From the NCBI GenBank assembly GCA_001403755.1, contig CYUH01000015.1:598589-662588 (forward strand): a DNA stretch of 64,000 nt, written 5' to 3'. Both the position numbers and the translations under genes were made by a program. The notes beneath the pieces are model-generated. The model did no database searches and had not been told where the DNA came from. It saw nothing but the letters and a program-made list of their open reading frames with translations. Positions 18,012-25,712 of the stretch are shown in pieces (the stretch's first letter is position 1; each line of letters opens with the position of its first letter). This DNA comes from Chryseobacterium senegalense. GTDB taxonomy: Bacteria > Bacteroidota > Bacteroidia > Flavobacteriales > Weeksellaceae.

Positions 18012-18668
18012 TTAGCGATTAGTGAAGTATATATAAATCGGCATTAATGCAAAGCCAAAGCAAATGATTAGTGAATACGCGACTCCAGCATTTTTAAACC
18101 ATTTTACAAATTTCGGATGAAATACACCTAAAGTTCTAATCGCACTTTGAATTCCGTGAATCAAATGATAGCACAGTGCAATCATTGAAACCACATAAAT
18201 AAGCACATACCACCATTCTTTAAAAACAGTTATGACTAAAATGTACAAATCTTTATTTCCGTTGCCATCCAAAGGAAGATGACCAAATTTATAGACGTAC
18301 CAGAAATTCTGAAAATGAATGACAAGAAAGATCAAAATCAATGTTCCCAAAATTCCCATATTTCTTGATGCCCAAGTACTTGCTCTTTTTCTGTTGTCGC
18401 TTTTGTAATTTCCTCCTGATTTGCGATTTTTAGATGTAATGATTAATCCATCCACGGCATGCACGATGATGCTCGTATACAAAAAATACGAAACGATTTT
18501 AATAATTATATTTCCTGACAAAAAATGCGAATAGGCATTAAATTGAAGATGGGCCTGCTCCTGCGGTAAAAATAGCTGAAGATTTCCAAGAAAATGAACC
18601 AACAGAAAGAAACTAAGGAACAACCCCGTAACGCACATCAGTATTTTTCGTGATAACGTAGATAGCAT
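18012..18668 (-). CDS. sdhC: Succinate dehydrogenase cytochrome b subunit (B-type single anchor)
   Basis: The 218-aa product has five predicted transmembrane helices with histidines in or next to them (VHFLGN near residue 25, [22 protein letters not shown]), consistent with a dihaem B-type anchor like that of Wolinella and Bacillus enzymes. It binds the quinone and anchors SdhAB. No separate sdhD exists, as expected for this type. It is co-transcribed with the upstream DASS carrier (16 bp gap). Confidence 0.93.
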   Translation of the reverse strand: MLSTLSRKILMCVTGLFLSFFLLVHFLGNLQLFLPQEQAHLQFNAYSHFLSGNIIIKIVSYFLYTSIIVHAVDGLIITSKNRKSGGNYKSDNRKRASTWASRNMGILGTLILIFLVIHFQNFWYVYKFGHLPLDGNGNKDLYILVITVFKEWWYVLIYVVSMIALCYHLIHGIQSAIRTLGVFHPKFVKWFKNAGVAYSLIICFGFALMPIYIYFTNR

Positions 18669-18684
18669 ATTGTATGGTTTATGA

Positions 18685-20115
18685 TTAATAGTATCCTAGA
18701 ATCTTCATCCACAGACCACCAACGCCCATATAAATGATTAGTAAAACAATTCCTATTTCCAAACCTCTAAGCCACCATTCTTTTAAATCAACATATCCGC
18801 TTCCAAAAAATACTGGAGCAGGACCATGGCCATAATGGGTGAGAACTCCATAAATTGAACCCATAAATCCGAGCATCATTGCTAAAAGCATCGGAGGAAT
18901 TCCTACGGCAACCCCAACGCTCAATAATGCCGCGTACATTGCTGCTACATGCGCGGTAGCACTTGCGAAAATATAATGGCTAAAGAAGTAAACGAGAATA
19001 ATAACTGGAAATGCAATGGTCCAGGTCATTCCACCTACTTCCATTTTAATCAGATTGCTAAACCATCCAATAAATCCTAGCTCATTAAGAGAACTGGCCA
19101 TCATAACAAGCACAGCAAACCACACTATGGTATCCCAAGCTCCTTTCTCTCCTTTTACGTCCTCCCACGTCAAGACTGATGTGAGCAATAATAGCGTTAA
19201 ACCGATGAAAGCTGTAGTAGTAGCATCAATCGACAATGCACCACCAAAAATCCAAAGTCCCAGCAAAATAAAAAATGCCAAAAGCATGAGCCATTCATTT
19301 TTAGAAATAGGTCCCATTTCTTTTAATTTCTCTGTAGCCATTTTAGGAGCATCGGCGGTTTTCTTTAATTCAGGTGGATATAATTTATACAAAACCAGCG
19401 GTACTACGAAGAATGCTACCAATCCCGGTACGAATCCAGCCGCAGCCCAAGACATCCAAGTGATGTCGATTCCCAAGTTGGCAGCAAATTTCTGACACAT
19501 AGGGTTACTTGCGGTTCCGGTCAAAAACATGGAAGATGCAATAAGATTCATGTAATAACTGTTCAACGTCAAATAAGACCCCAATTTTCTGTGTGTTTCC
19601 GGCTTATCGGGAACAGAGTCAAAGCTGATCGCCATCGATTTCATTATGGGATAGATAATTCCGCCACCTCTTGCGGTATTACTCGGAATTGCGGGAGCCA
19701 AACATAAATCCGCTAATCCTAAACCATAGGCCAAGCCTAATGAACTTTTACCAAAAACTTTGATGAACAGAAAAGCAATTCTGTTTCCAAGTCCTGTTTT
19801 GATAAATCCTCTTGCAATGAAGAATGAAATTCCTATCAACCAAATTACTTTATCTCCAAAACCACTTAATGCCTTGGTAATAGATTTTCCTGCATCGCCC
19901 GGAGCAACAACTTGTGTAAGAGCTGTAAAACCAATTGCCATCATGCACATCGTCCCCATTGGTGCAGCCTTTAAGATTATTCCAAGAATTGTGGCTGCAA
20001 AAATTGCAAACAGATGCCATGCATTTTCCGCTACTCCTTGCGGTGCGGGGATAAACCATATTACAAGTGCGACTGCAAAAGTAATTGCAACAGCTTTAAT
20101 ATTAATTTCTTTCAT
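18685..20115 (-). CDS. DASS-family dicarboxylate carrier, CitT/DiT1-like
   Basis: The 476-aa polytopic membrane protein (about 12-14 hydrophobic segments) belongs to the divalent anion:sodium symporter superfamily. One SNT signature is intact (PSNTARGGG, about residues 145-153). The second is replaced by ASATAHVAA, and a late HYGHGPAPVFFGSGY motif is present. These are features of the CitT/TtdT/plant 2-oxoglutarate-malate branch, which works as an exchanger. I infer exchange of C4 or C5 dicarboxylates across the inner membrane. It is 14 bp after the porin gene and 16 bp before sdhC, so substrate supply to SdhCAB is likely. Confidence 0.85.
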   Translation of the reverse strand: MKEINIKAVAITFAVALVIWFIPAPQGVAENAWHLFAIFAATILGIILKAAPMGTMCMMAIGFTALTQVVAPGDAGKSITKALSGFGDKVIWLIGISFFIARGFIKTGLGNRIAFLFIKVFGKSSLGLAYGLGLADLCLAPAIPSNTARGGGIIYPIMKSMAISFDSVPDKPETHRKLGSYLTLNSYYMNLIASSMFLTGTASNPMCQKFAANLGIDITWMSWAAAGFVPGLVAFFVVPLVLYKLYPPELKKTADAPKMATEKLKEMGPISKNEWLMLLAFFILLGLWIFGGALSIDATTTAFIGLTLLLLTSVLTWEDVKGEKGAWDTIVWFAVLVMMASSLNELGFIGWFSNLIKMEVGGMTWTIAFPVIILVYFFSHYIFASATAHVAAMYAALLSVGVAVGIPPMLLAMMLGFMGSIYGVLTHYGHGPAPVFFGSGYVDLKEWWLRGLEIGIVLLIIYMGVGGLWMKILGYY

Positions 20116-20129
20116 AATGATTGGTTTTA

Positions 20130-21290
20130 TTAAAATCTACTTTGGACCTGAACAATGAAAAGATTGTTGTTGTATTGACTGGTGTTTTCAATGGAATGTT
20201 TATAACGGTCGAACTGCATACCGAGTTGAATTCTTGCACCGTAGTCTTTTAAGAATTCTAATCCAAACATGGGGATGATGGTCTGTCTTGGATTTGAATT
20301 TAGCCTAAAATTGGTGTCTAAATATTCGTATCGGCAAGATAATTCAAGTGCGCTGAGATTCTTATGATTGATTTCGTACCGAACATGAGGCAAAAAGTAA
20401 GCACCCCGAATTTGATATTCATCTGGATTTACTGGCCGTAATTCAGGTGCTACAGCAAAATAAAGAGGATGATTTGTTCCCTGTTTTGCTTCAAGCTGCA
20501 TATCAAAACACCACTTTGGATTAAGATGAATAAGTGAACTTACGTCTAGTCCAACGGCATATATCTTTTTGCTCATTACTTCTCCCACACCACCATTGAG
20601 GCCAATATTTAAACCGTTTTTTTTCAAAAGTCCAAAAACCAACCTTGTGGAATACTGTTTTCCATTGTCATTGTCATTAATCTGATTTTTACCATTTCCA
20701 TTAACTACGGAGACTGCATACTGAAAGGGAACATCTCCTAGCTGTATTTGTCCGGTTGCAGATAAACCAATCTGAAAGCTAGTCCAACCCAGTTTCCCAA
20801 ATTCTGTGTACTGATTGGACCAATCAAGAGACTTGATAATGTCGATAGGGTAGGTTTCTTCAAGACCAAACAAGGGCCTGAACTGTCCAACCGTAAAAGC
20901 CAATTTTGGATCGAGCGTATATTTTAAATAGGCATTTTCAAGAACTCGAGATTTAGGATCATTCTTAAAGTCTGCGAGATTGGCAAGGACAGCTACTTCG
21001 GTATGTTTACTGATTTGAGCGCGTACCTGAACTCTCATGTATTTGATCATGAAATTATTGTCAGTCCCGCTATGATCTAAGTGATGAAGTCCATTAACAT
21101 CTACATTATCCTTCATGCCTACAAGATACCTTGCCTGAAATAATCCCTTGATTTGAAGTTTCGGATATACTACAGACTCCGCAGGCTTATGGACGGTTTG
21201 TGTAGAATCCGGAATCTGAGCTTTAGTAACGGAAAAGAACAATAAAAAATAGATTGGAAGAAACTTTCTTATGGCTAAATAAGTTTTCAT
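20130..21290 (-). CDS. Outer-membrane porin (OprO/OprP-like)
   Basis: The 386-aa protein has a Sec signal peptide (about residues 1-24, ending VTKAQ) and alternating amphipathic strands ending in an aromatic residue (FIVQVQSRF), the mark of a C-terminal beta-barrel strand. The internal pattern (KLQIKGLFQARY, VGQFRPLFGLEE, GFGL-type turns) matches phosphate-selective porin O/P family proteins. As first gene of the operon with the DASS carrier and sdhCAB, it is probably the outer-membrane entry for their anionic substrate. Actual selectivity cannot be read from sequence. Confidence 0.8.
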   Translation of the reverse strand: MKTYLAIRKFLPIYFLLFFSVTKAQIPDSTQTVHKPAESVVYPKLQIKGLFQARYLVGMKDNVDVNGLHHLDHSGTDNNFMIKYMRVQVRAQISKHTEVAVLANLADFKNDPKSRVLENAYLKYTLDPKLAFTVGQFRPLFGLEETYPIDIIKSLDWSNQYTEFGKLGWTSFQIGLSATGQIQLGDVPFQYAVSVVNGNGKNQINDNDNGKQYSTRLVFGLLKKNGLNIGLNGGVGEVMSKKIYAVGLDVSSLIHLNPKWCFDMQLEAKQGTNHPLYFAVAPELRPVNPDEYQIRGAYFLPHVRYEINHKNLSALELSCRYEYLDTNFRLNSNPRQTIIPMFGLEFLKDYGARIQLGMQFDRYKHSIENTSQYNNNLFIVQVQSRF

Positions 21291-21853
21291 ATTGCTATCG
21301 TGTTTCTTGGTTTTAAAATTTATCCTGAAGATAACTTGGTATCGTTAAGATATGTTAAAGGTAGTGAATTGCTCTACAAATTTCACAGGAATAGGATTAA
21401 ATTTTTAAGAAAACTTACAAAAGTCATAAAAAGGAATGGGGAGTTTTTTGTGGTATTAACTTGTCGACCATCAGTACCATATTATCCTTAAAATATGAAT
21501 CGTTTTCACTATTCGATATTAATACTTCAACATTATAAAGGTTAATCGATGATTAAAAATTCAATTATAAAAATGCGTTTATTCAAGCGCACCGCAATTT
21601 ATTGTCAATTTATTTCCCCATTATTAGAAAATTTCCGCTATTATAATTGCAACGATTTGCGATTATGAGAAAGTTTAAATCAATCTCAAAAAACACTAAA
21701 ATTATATTGTGAATCTATCTATGATTTAGAAGAAAGCATGAGCAGCTTTTAAAATAAAAATATTTTAAGATGAAAATGAGAAAAGAAATTAGCACCTTTC
21801 TTGAAATTTAAAAATTAAAAACCCCTGTAAATAAGCATTTACAGGGGTTTTAG
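21291..21853. promoter_or_regulatory. Long gene-less region upstream of the porin-DASS-sdh operon
   Basis: This holds about 560 bp of AT-rich DNA without a credible gene. It must contain the minus-strand operon promoter, but no perfect TANNTTTG box is visible close to the porin ATG. A long leader or regulated promoter is possible. The only clear structure is the terminator at 21817-21852. Confidence 0.4.
21817..21852. terminator. Strong bidirectional terminator after tRNA-Ser
   Basis: AAAACCCCTGTAAAT pairs perfectly with ATTTACAGGGGTTTT around a 4-nt loop, with A and T runs on the two sides. It directly follows the minus-strand tRNA-Ser. Confidence 0.88.
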
Positions 21854-21940
21854 CAGAGAGGAAGGGATTCGAACCCTCGATACAGTTACCCGTATACTAG
21901 CTTTCCAGGCTAGCTCCTTCAACCACTCGGACACCTCTCT
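21854..21940 (-). tRNA. tRNA-Ser (GGA)
   Basis: This is an 87-nt class II tRNA: acceptor AGAGAGG/CCTCTCT, discriminator G, anticodon stem CTAGC/GCTAG closing loop CTGGAAA (anticodon GGA), a long variable arm and T-arm GAGGGTTCGAATCCCTT. CCA is not encoded. Confidence 0.96.
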
Positions 21941-22007
21941 ATTTGAAGACTGCAAAAATAGGATATTTTGGCGAGATTAAAAAATTCAACCGAAAAAAAT
22001 ATAAAAT

Positions 22008-23027
22008 TTAGCTGTCAGAAACTTCTCCGCAAAGGTTTTTACCAAAGTTTTCCGCAAAATTTCCTTTGTAATTCGGGTTTTCTAATAGATGCATCGCTTT
22101 GGTAATTGCACTTTCTGCAGTCATATCGTTTCCGCTAATGGCTCCAATTTTGGTAAAAATATTCGAATTGGAATATTTCCCGAACGAAATTCCACCCGAA
22201 ACACATTGCGAAACGACCACTATTTCCGTTCCACGATCGCGCAAAAGTTGTAAAATATCCTGCGTTTTTTTGGTGTTAAAAATAGTTCCGGAACCGAAAA
22301 CCTGCAAAATCAGAACCTTCATTTCCGGAATTTCGGAGAAATGTTCAAGATGCATTCCCGGAAAAATTCGCCAAAAAAGAACATCCTGTGACAAGTGCGT
22401 ATCTACGCTAAAAGGAGCATCCGATTGTGAACGCCACAAAAAATCTTTTTCGATGTTTAAATGAACCCCCGATTGCCCCAACGCAGGATAGTTCGGACTC
22501 TGGTATGCGTCGAAATATTCTGCAGAGTACTTTAAAGTTCGATTTCCACGGAGTAATTTATATTCAAAATATATGGTAACTTCCTGAATTACAGCTTTGT
22601 CATTTTCGTATAAACTAGCGTAATATAAGGTGGTCAGAAGGTTTTCTTTCGCATCCGTGCGCAAATCCCCAATCGGCAATTGCGAACCGGTCAATATTAC
22701 AGGTTTGCTTAGATTCTTTAACATAAAACTCAATGCTGAAGCCGTGTAAGACATCGTGTCGGTGCCATGTAAAATCACAAAACCATCATAGAGATCATAA
22801 TTTTTTCCGATTAATTTGGCGATGATTTTCCATTCTTTAGGTCCCATGTCGGAGGAATCGAGCGGTTTTTTGAATGGATGAACATCAACTTCGCACTCGA
22901 TCAGTTTCATTTCCGGTAGCTTCTGAAAAATATTACCAAAATCGAAAGCCCGCAAACTCCCGGTTTCGTAATCTTTTTCCATGCCGATCGTGCCGCCGGT
23001 GTAAATGAGGAGTACTTTTCTTTTCAT
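22008..23027 (-). CDS. ansA: Type I L-asparaginase
   Basis: The enzyme hydrolyses asparagine to aspartate and ammonia in the cytoplasm. The 339-aa protein has both active-site signatures: LLIYTGGTIGM (residues 6-16, first catalytic Thr) and FVILHGTDTMSYTASAL (about 83-99, second Thr with Asp). There is no signal peptide, which fits the cytoplasmic type I enzyme. A TATTTTTG box ends only 5 nt before the ATG, predicting a leaderless mRNA. Confidence 0.94.
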   Translation of the reverse strand: MKRKVLLIYTGGTIGMEKDYETGSLRAFDFGNIFQKLPEMKLIECEVDVHPFKKPLDSSDMGPKEWKIIAKLIGKNYDLYDGFVILHGTDTMSYTASALSFMLKNLSKPVILTGSQLPIGDLRTDAKENLLTTLYYASLYENDKAVIQEVTIYFEYKLLRGNRTLKYSAEYFDAYQSPNYPALGQSGVHLNIEKDFLWRSQSDAPFSVDTHLSQDVLFWRIFPGMHLEHFSEIPEMKVLILQVFGSGTIFNTKKTQDILQLLRDRGTEIVVVSQCVSGGISFGKYSNSNIFTKIGAISGNDMTAESAITKAMHLLENPNYKGNFAENFGKNLCGEVSDS

Positions 23028-23032
23028 AGATT

Positions 23033-23040
23033 CAAAAATA
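23033..23040 (-). promoter_or_regulatory. Promoter -7 box of ansA, adjacent to the start codon
   Basis: The minus-strand reading TATTTTTG matches TANNTTTG. Five nt separate it from the ATG at 23027, so transcription should start at or next to the initiation codon. Confidence 0.6.
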
Positions 23041-23099
23041 CATTTTTTCCACAGAATTTCACTTATTTAGTCGCTTATTTGACTTTGTCGAATGGTGAG

Positions 23100-23290
23100 A
23101 TTTAATTTTTTATAGCGTCTATTTCCGTCTTCCACTCCCGCTTTTTTGTTCCGATTCGCTACACAAAAAGAGCTCCGTTCAAGCCGGGGCGCGGTACCAT
23201 TTCCAAATCAAAAGAAAGTTATAATTAACTATTTTCGATAAAGAACAAAACCTTTCAGTACTTTTTGGCGCTCGCTTCGCTCGCGCCAAC
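23100..23290. repeat. GC-richer intergenic block with inverted repeats (possible dispersed repeat)
   Basis: Between ansA and the trmH-like gene, the sequence turns GC-richer than other gaps. It contains CTTTTTTGT (23141-23149) facing ACAAAAAG (23163-23170), a GAGCTC site, the block GCCGGGGCGCGGTACC, and a near-palindrome GGCGCTCGCTTCGCTCGCGCC-like core at about 23267-23287. It resembles REP-type intergenic repeats, but no second copy is in this window. Confidence 0.35.
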
Positions 23291-23303
23291 CACAAAAAAT
23301 TCT

Positions 23304-23311
23304 TATTTTTG
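23304..23311 (+). promoter_or_regulatory. Promoter -7 box of the trmH-like gene, adjacent to the start codon
   Basis: TATTTTTG ends 4 nt before the ATG at 23316. This excludes the longer open frame that begins with TTG at 23265 and predicts a leaderless mRNA. Confidence 0.6.
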
Positions 23312-23315
23312 GAAA

Positions 23316-23966
23316 ATGAATTCACAAAAAACTTTTGAGTATCTAAAGCAATTTCTTACAGACGAGCGCCTAAGCAAAATAGAATTTTACGCCCAAGAAA
23401 GTTCAGATTTTGTATTGCCGGTGATGGAAAATATTTTTCAGTTCCGAAACGCCGCTGCCATTGTACGTTCGGTGGAAGCTTGTGGATTTCATAAAATTGT
23501 GGCGATGGAAAGCGAGAATGAGTTTAATCCGAATCTTCGCGTGACCAAAGGTGCGGAAACGTGGGTGGAAGTTGAAAAAATGCCTCACCAGTTGGAATCT
23601 TTAAAGAAAATTAAAGAAAAAGGTTATAAAATTTTGGCTGTTTCGCCCGAAAAAAATGCGATCATGTTGCCGGATTACGATTTGAAAGAACCCGTTGCGC
23701 TGGTATTTGGGACAGAAAAAGAAGGAGTTACAGAAGAAATTCTAGATTTTGCTGATGAAACTGTGGCAATTCCGATGTACGGTTTTACCAAAAGTTTTAA
23801 TGTTTCTGTGGCTGCAGCAATTTGTTTCTACGATTTAAAACAAAAGCTGGTTAGGTCCGATTTCGATTATAAACTTTCTAATGAGAAACTCTGGGAACTC
23901 AAAGTTCGATGGGCAAAAAATTCAATAAAAAGTGGCGAGGAAATTCTGCAAAAATACCTCAAGTAG
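23316..23966 (+). CDS. TrmH/SpoU-family RNA 2'-O-methyltransferase
   Basis: This family methylates the 2'-hydroxyl of a tRNA or rRNA nucleotide using S-adenosylmethionine bound in a SPOUT knot. The 216-aa protein shows the three SpoU motifs: FRNAAAIVRSVEACGF (about residues 38-53), VALVFGTEKEGVTEE (about 129-143) and IPMYGFTKSFNVSVAAAI split over about 155-172. TrmH (Gm18 of tRNA) is the closest pattern, but the exact target is not certain. The MNSQKTF start is set by the upstream promoter box. Confidence 0.85.
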   Translation: MNSQKTFEYLKQFLTDERLSKIEFYAQESSDFVLPVMENIFQFRNAAAIVRSVEACGFHKIVAMESENEFNPNLRVTKGAETWVEVEKMPHQLESLKKIKEKGYKILAVSPEKNAIMLPDYDLKEPVALVFGTEKEGVTEEILDFADETVAIPMYGFTKSFNVSVAAAICFYDLKQKLVRSDFDYKLSNEKLWELKVRWAKNSIKSGEEILQKYLK

Positions 23967-23970
23967 CAAG

Positions 23971-24663
23971 CTACATCATCTTAAAATAATTCCACGCAGC
24001 TACGAAAACTCCCGCTGTTTCGGTACGCAAACGTTGGTTCCCGAGGGAAACGGCCTTAATGCCTTTCTCTGCTAATGTCTGAATTTCTTTTTCCGAAAAG
24101 TCGCCTTCTGGACCGATCAGGAAAGTAATTTTTTCTTTCAAATTGATGTCTTTCAAATTGATCCTTTCCAGATTTTCGTTGCAATGGGCAACAAAAGTGT
24201 TTTCAGGATCTAAATTTTTTATAAACTCTGGAAATTTGATTAAATCATTGATTACCGGAAAATGAAACCGCAAACTCTGTTTGGACGCGGCGATGCTTTG
24301 TTTTCTTAGCTTTTCAATGTTGAGGATTTTCCGTTCTGTTTTTTCGGTTTGAATTAAAGTAACCTCCGAAATCCCCATTTCTGTAGCTTTTTCCAAGAAA
24401 AACTCAATCCGGTCGATGTTTTTGGTTGGAGCAATGGCAATATGCAGTTTCGGAGAAAATTCCGGAAGATTTTCCTGGATTTCTTTGATGTCTAAAGAAA
24501 CTTTTTTGCCTTCGAAAACCAGTGTTCCGTGGGCGAGATTTCCCTTTCCGTCGGTTACAGAAATTTCTTCGCTATCCCGCATTCTCAGGACTTTTATGAT
24601 ATGTTGCTGTTCTTCATCATTAATCTGAACTGCGGGGAAAATTTCACCAAAAAATAACTTCAT
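23971..24663 (-). CDS. rsmE: 16S rRNA m3U1498 methyltransferase
   Basis: RsmE methylates N3 of U1498 in 16S rRNA. The 230-aa product has an N-terminal PUA-like domain (MKLFFGEIF, HIIKVLRMRDSEEI) and a C-terminal SPOUT domain with LIGPEGDFSEKEI and SLGNQRLRTETA, the SAM-knot motifs. The MKLFF start places the gene 1 bp downstream of tsaD; an in-frame upstream ATG would overlap tsaD by 38 bp. It is probably co-transcribed with tsaD. Confidence 0.93.
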   Translation of the reverse strand: MKLFFGEIFPAVQINDEEQQHIIKVLRMRDSEEISVTDGKGNLAHGTLVFEGKKVSLDIKEIQENLPEFSPKLHIAIAPTKNIDRIEFFLEKATEMGISEVTLIQTEKTERKILNIEKLRKQSIAASKQSLRFHFPVINDLIKFPEFIKNLDPENTFVAHCNENLERINLKDINLKEKITFLIGPEGDFSEKEIQTLAEKGIKAVSLGNQRLRTETAGVFVAAWNYFKMM

Positions 24664-24664
24664 T

Positions 24665-25708
24665 TTACTCAGATTTTTTCTTAAAACTTTCTTCAATATC
24701 ATATCGTGCCGTTGCGGAAACGGAAAGGTCGGTAAATTCGCCTCGGTCGTATTTTAGCTTTGCAACCATCGCGATCATCGCTGCATTATCGGTGGTGTAT
24801 TCGAATTTTGGGATGTAGATATTCCAGCCGAGTTGGTCTTCATTTTTCTTCATTGCTTCTCGAAGTCCGGAATTTGCAGAAACCCCACCGGCTATGGCAA
24901 TATGGGAAATGTTGTAATCTTTTGCAGCTTTTTCCAGTTTATTCATCAAGGTCTCTACAATGGTTTTTTGAACAGAAGCTGCCAAGTTTTCGATGTTTTC
25001 TTTAATAAAATCCGGATTTTTTTTGATTTCTTTCTGAATGAAATATAAAACCGAAGTCTTCACACCGCTGAAGGAATAATCATATTTTTCTAAACGTGGT
25101 TTACTGAAAGTAAATGCGTTTGGATCTCCGTTTTTTGCCAGTTTATCGATAATGGGACCTGCAGGATAATCGAGATCGAAAATTTTCCCGATTTTATCGA
25201 AAGCTTCGCCGGCAGCATCATCAATGGTTTTTCCGATGATTTCCATATCGAAATAATCTTTCACCAAAACAATCATCGTGTGACCGCCAGAAACTGTTAA
25301 ACATAGAAAAGGAAACGGTGGAGGTGCAATATTTGCATCGTCGATAAAGTGCGCTAATATGTGTGCCTGAAGGTGATTAACCTCAATTAAAGGAATATTT
25401 AAACTCATCGCTAAAGATTTGGCAAATGAAGTACCTACAAGCAAGGAACCCAAAAGTCCCGGTCCGCGCGTAAATCCCACGGCAGAAATATCTTTTTGTT
25501 GTATATTTGCTTTGCTGACGGATTTTTCAACCACAGGAATGATATTTTGCTGATGTGCACGGGAAGCCAGCTCGGGAACCACACCGCCATATTCGTTGTG
25601 AATCGCCTGATTGGCCGCAATGTTTGAAAGAATTTTATTCCCTCTGATGATCGCAGCAGAAGTATCGTCGCAGGATGATTCTATCCCTAAAATTATTGAG
25701 TCGCTCAT
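24665..25708 (-). CDS. tsaD: tRNA N6-threonylcarbamoyladenosine transferase TsaD
   Basis: TsaD transfers threonylcarbamoyl to A37 of ANN-decoding tRNAs. The 347-aa protein begins ILGIESSCDDTSAAI and has the metal-binding histidines in VNHLQAHILAH (about 108-118), plus SGGHTMIVLV and IAGGVSANSGLR. I set the start at MSDSII (25708); the longer frame runs back through tamB. Its ATG is 4 bp from the divergent tamB ATG. rsmE follows after 1 bp. Confidence 0.95.
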   Translation of the reverse strand: MSDSIILGIESSCDDTSAAIIRGNKILSNIAANQAIHNEYGGVVPELASRAHQQNIIPVVEKSVSKANIQQKDISAVGFTRGPGLLGSLLVGTSFAKSLAMSLNIPLIEVNHLQAHILAHFIDDANIAPPPFPFLCLTVSGGHTMIVLVKDYFDMEIIGKTIDDAAGEAFDKIGKIFDLDYPAGPIIDKLAKNGDPNAFTFSKPRLEKYDYSFSGVKTSVLYFIQKEIKKNPDFIKENIENLAASVQKTIVETLMNKLEKAAKDYNISHIAIAGGVSANSGLREAMKKNEDQLGWNIYIPKFEYTTDNAAMIAMVAKLKYDRGEFTDLSVSATARYDIEESFKKKSE

Positions 25709-25712
25709 AACA

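Noticed and set aside
21300-21491. 63-codon open frame upstream of the porin
   Set aside because: No family resemblance, no promoter and low-complexity AT-rich sequence; most likely chance.
23265-23315. N-terminal extension of the trmH-like gene from TTG 23265
   Set aside because: It covers the repeat-like block and the TATTTTTG box; family length fits the ATG at 23316.
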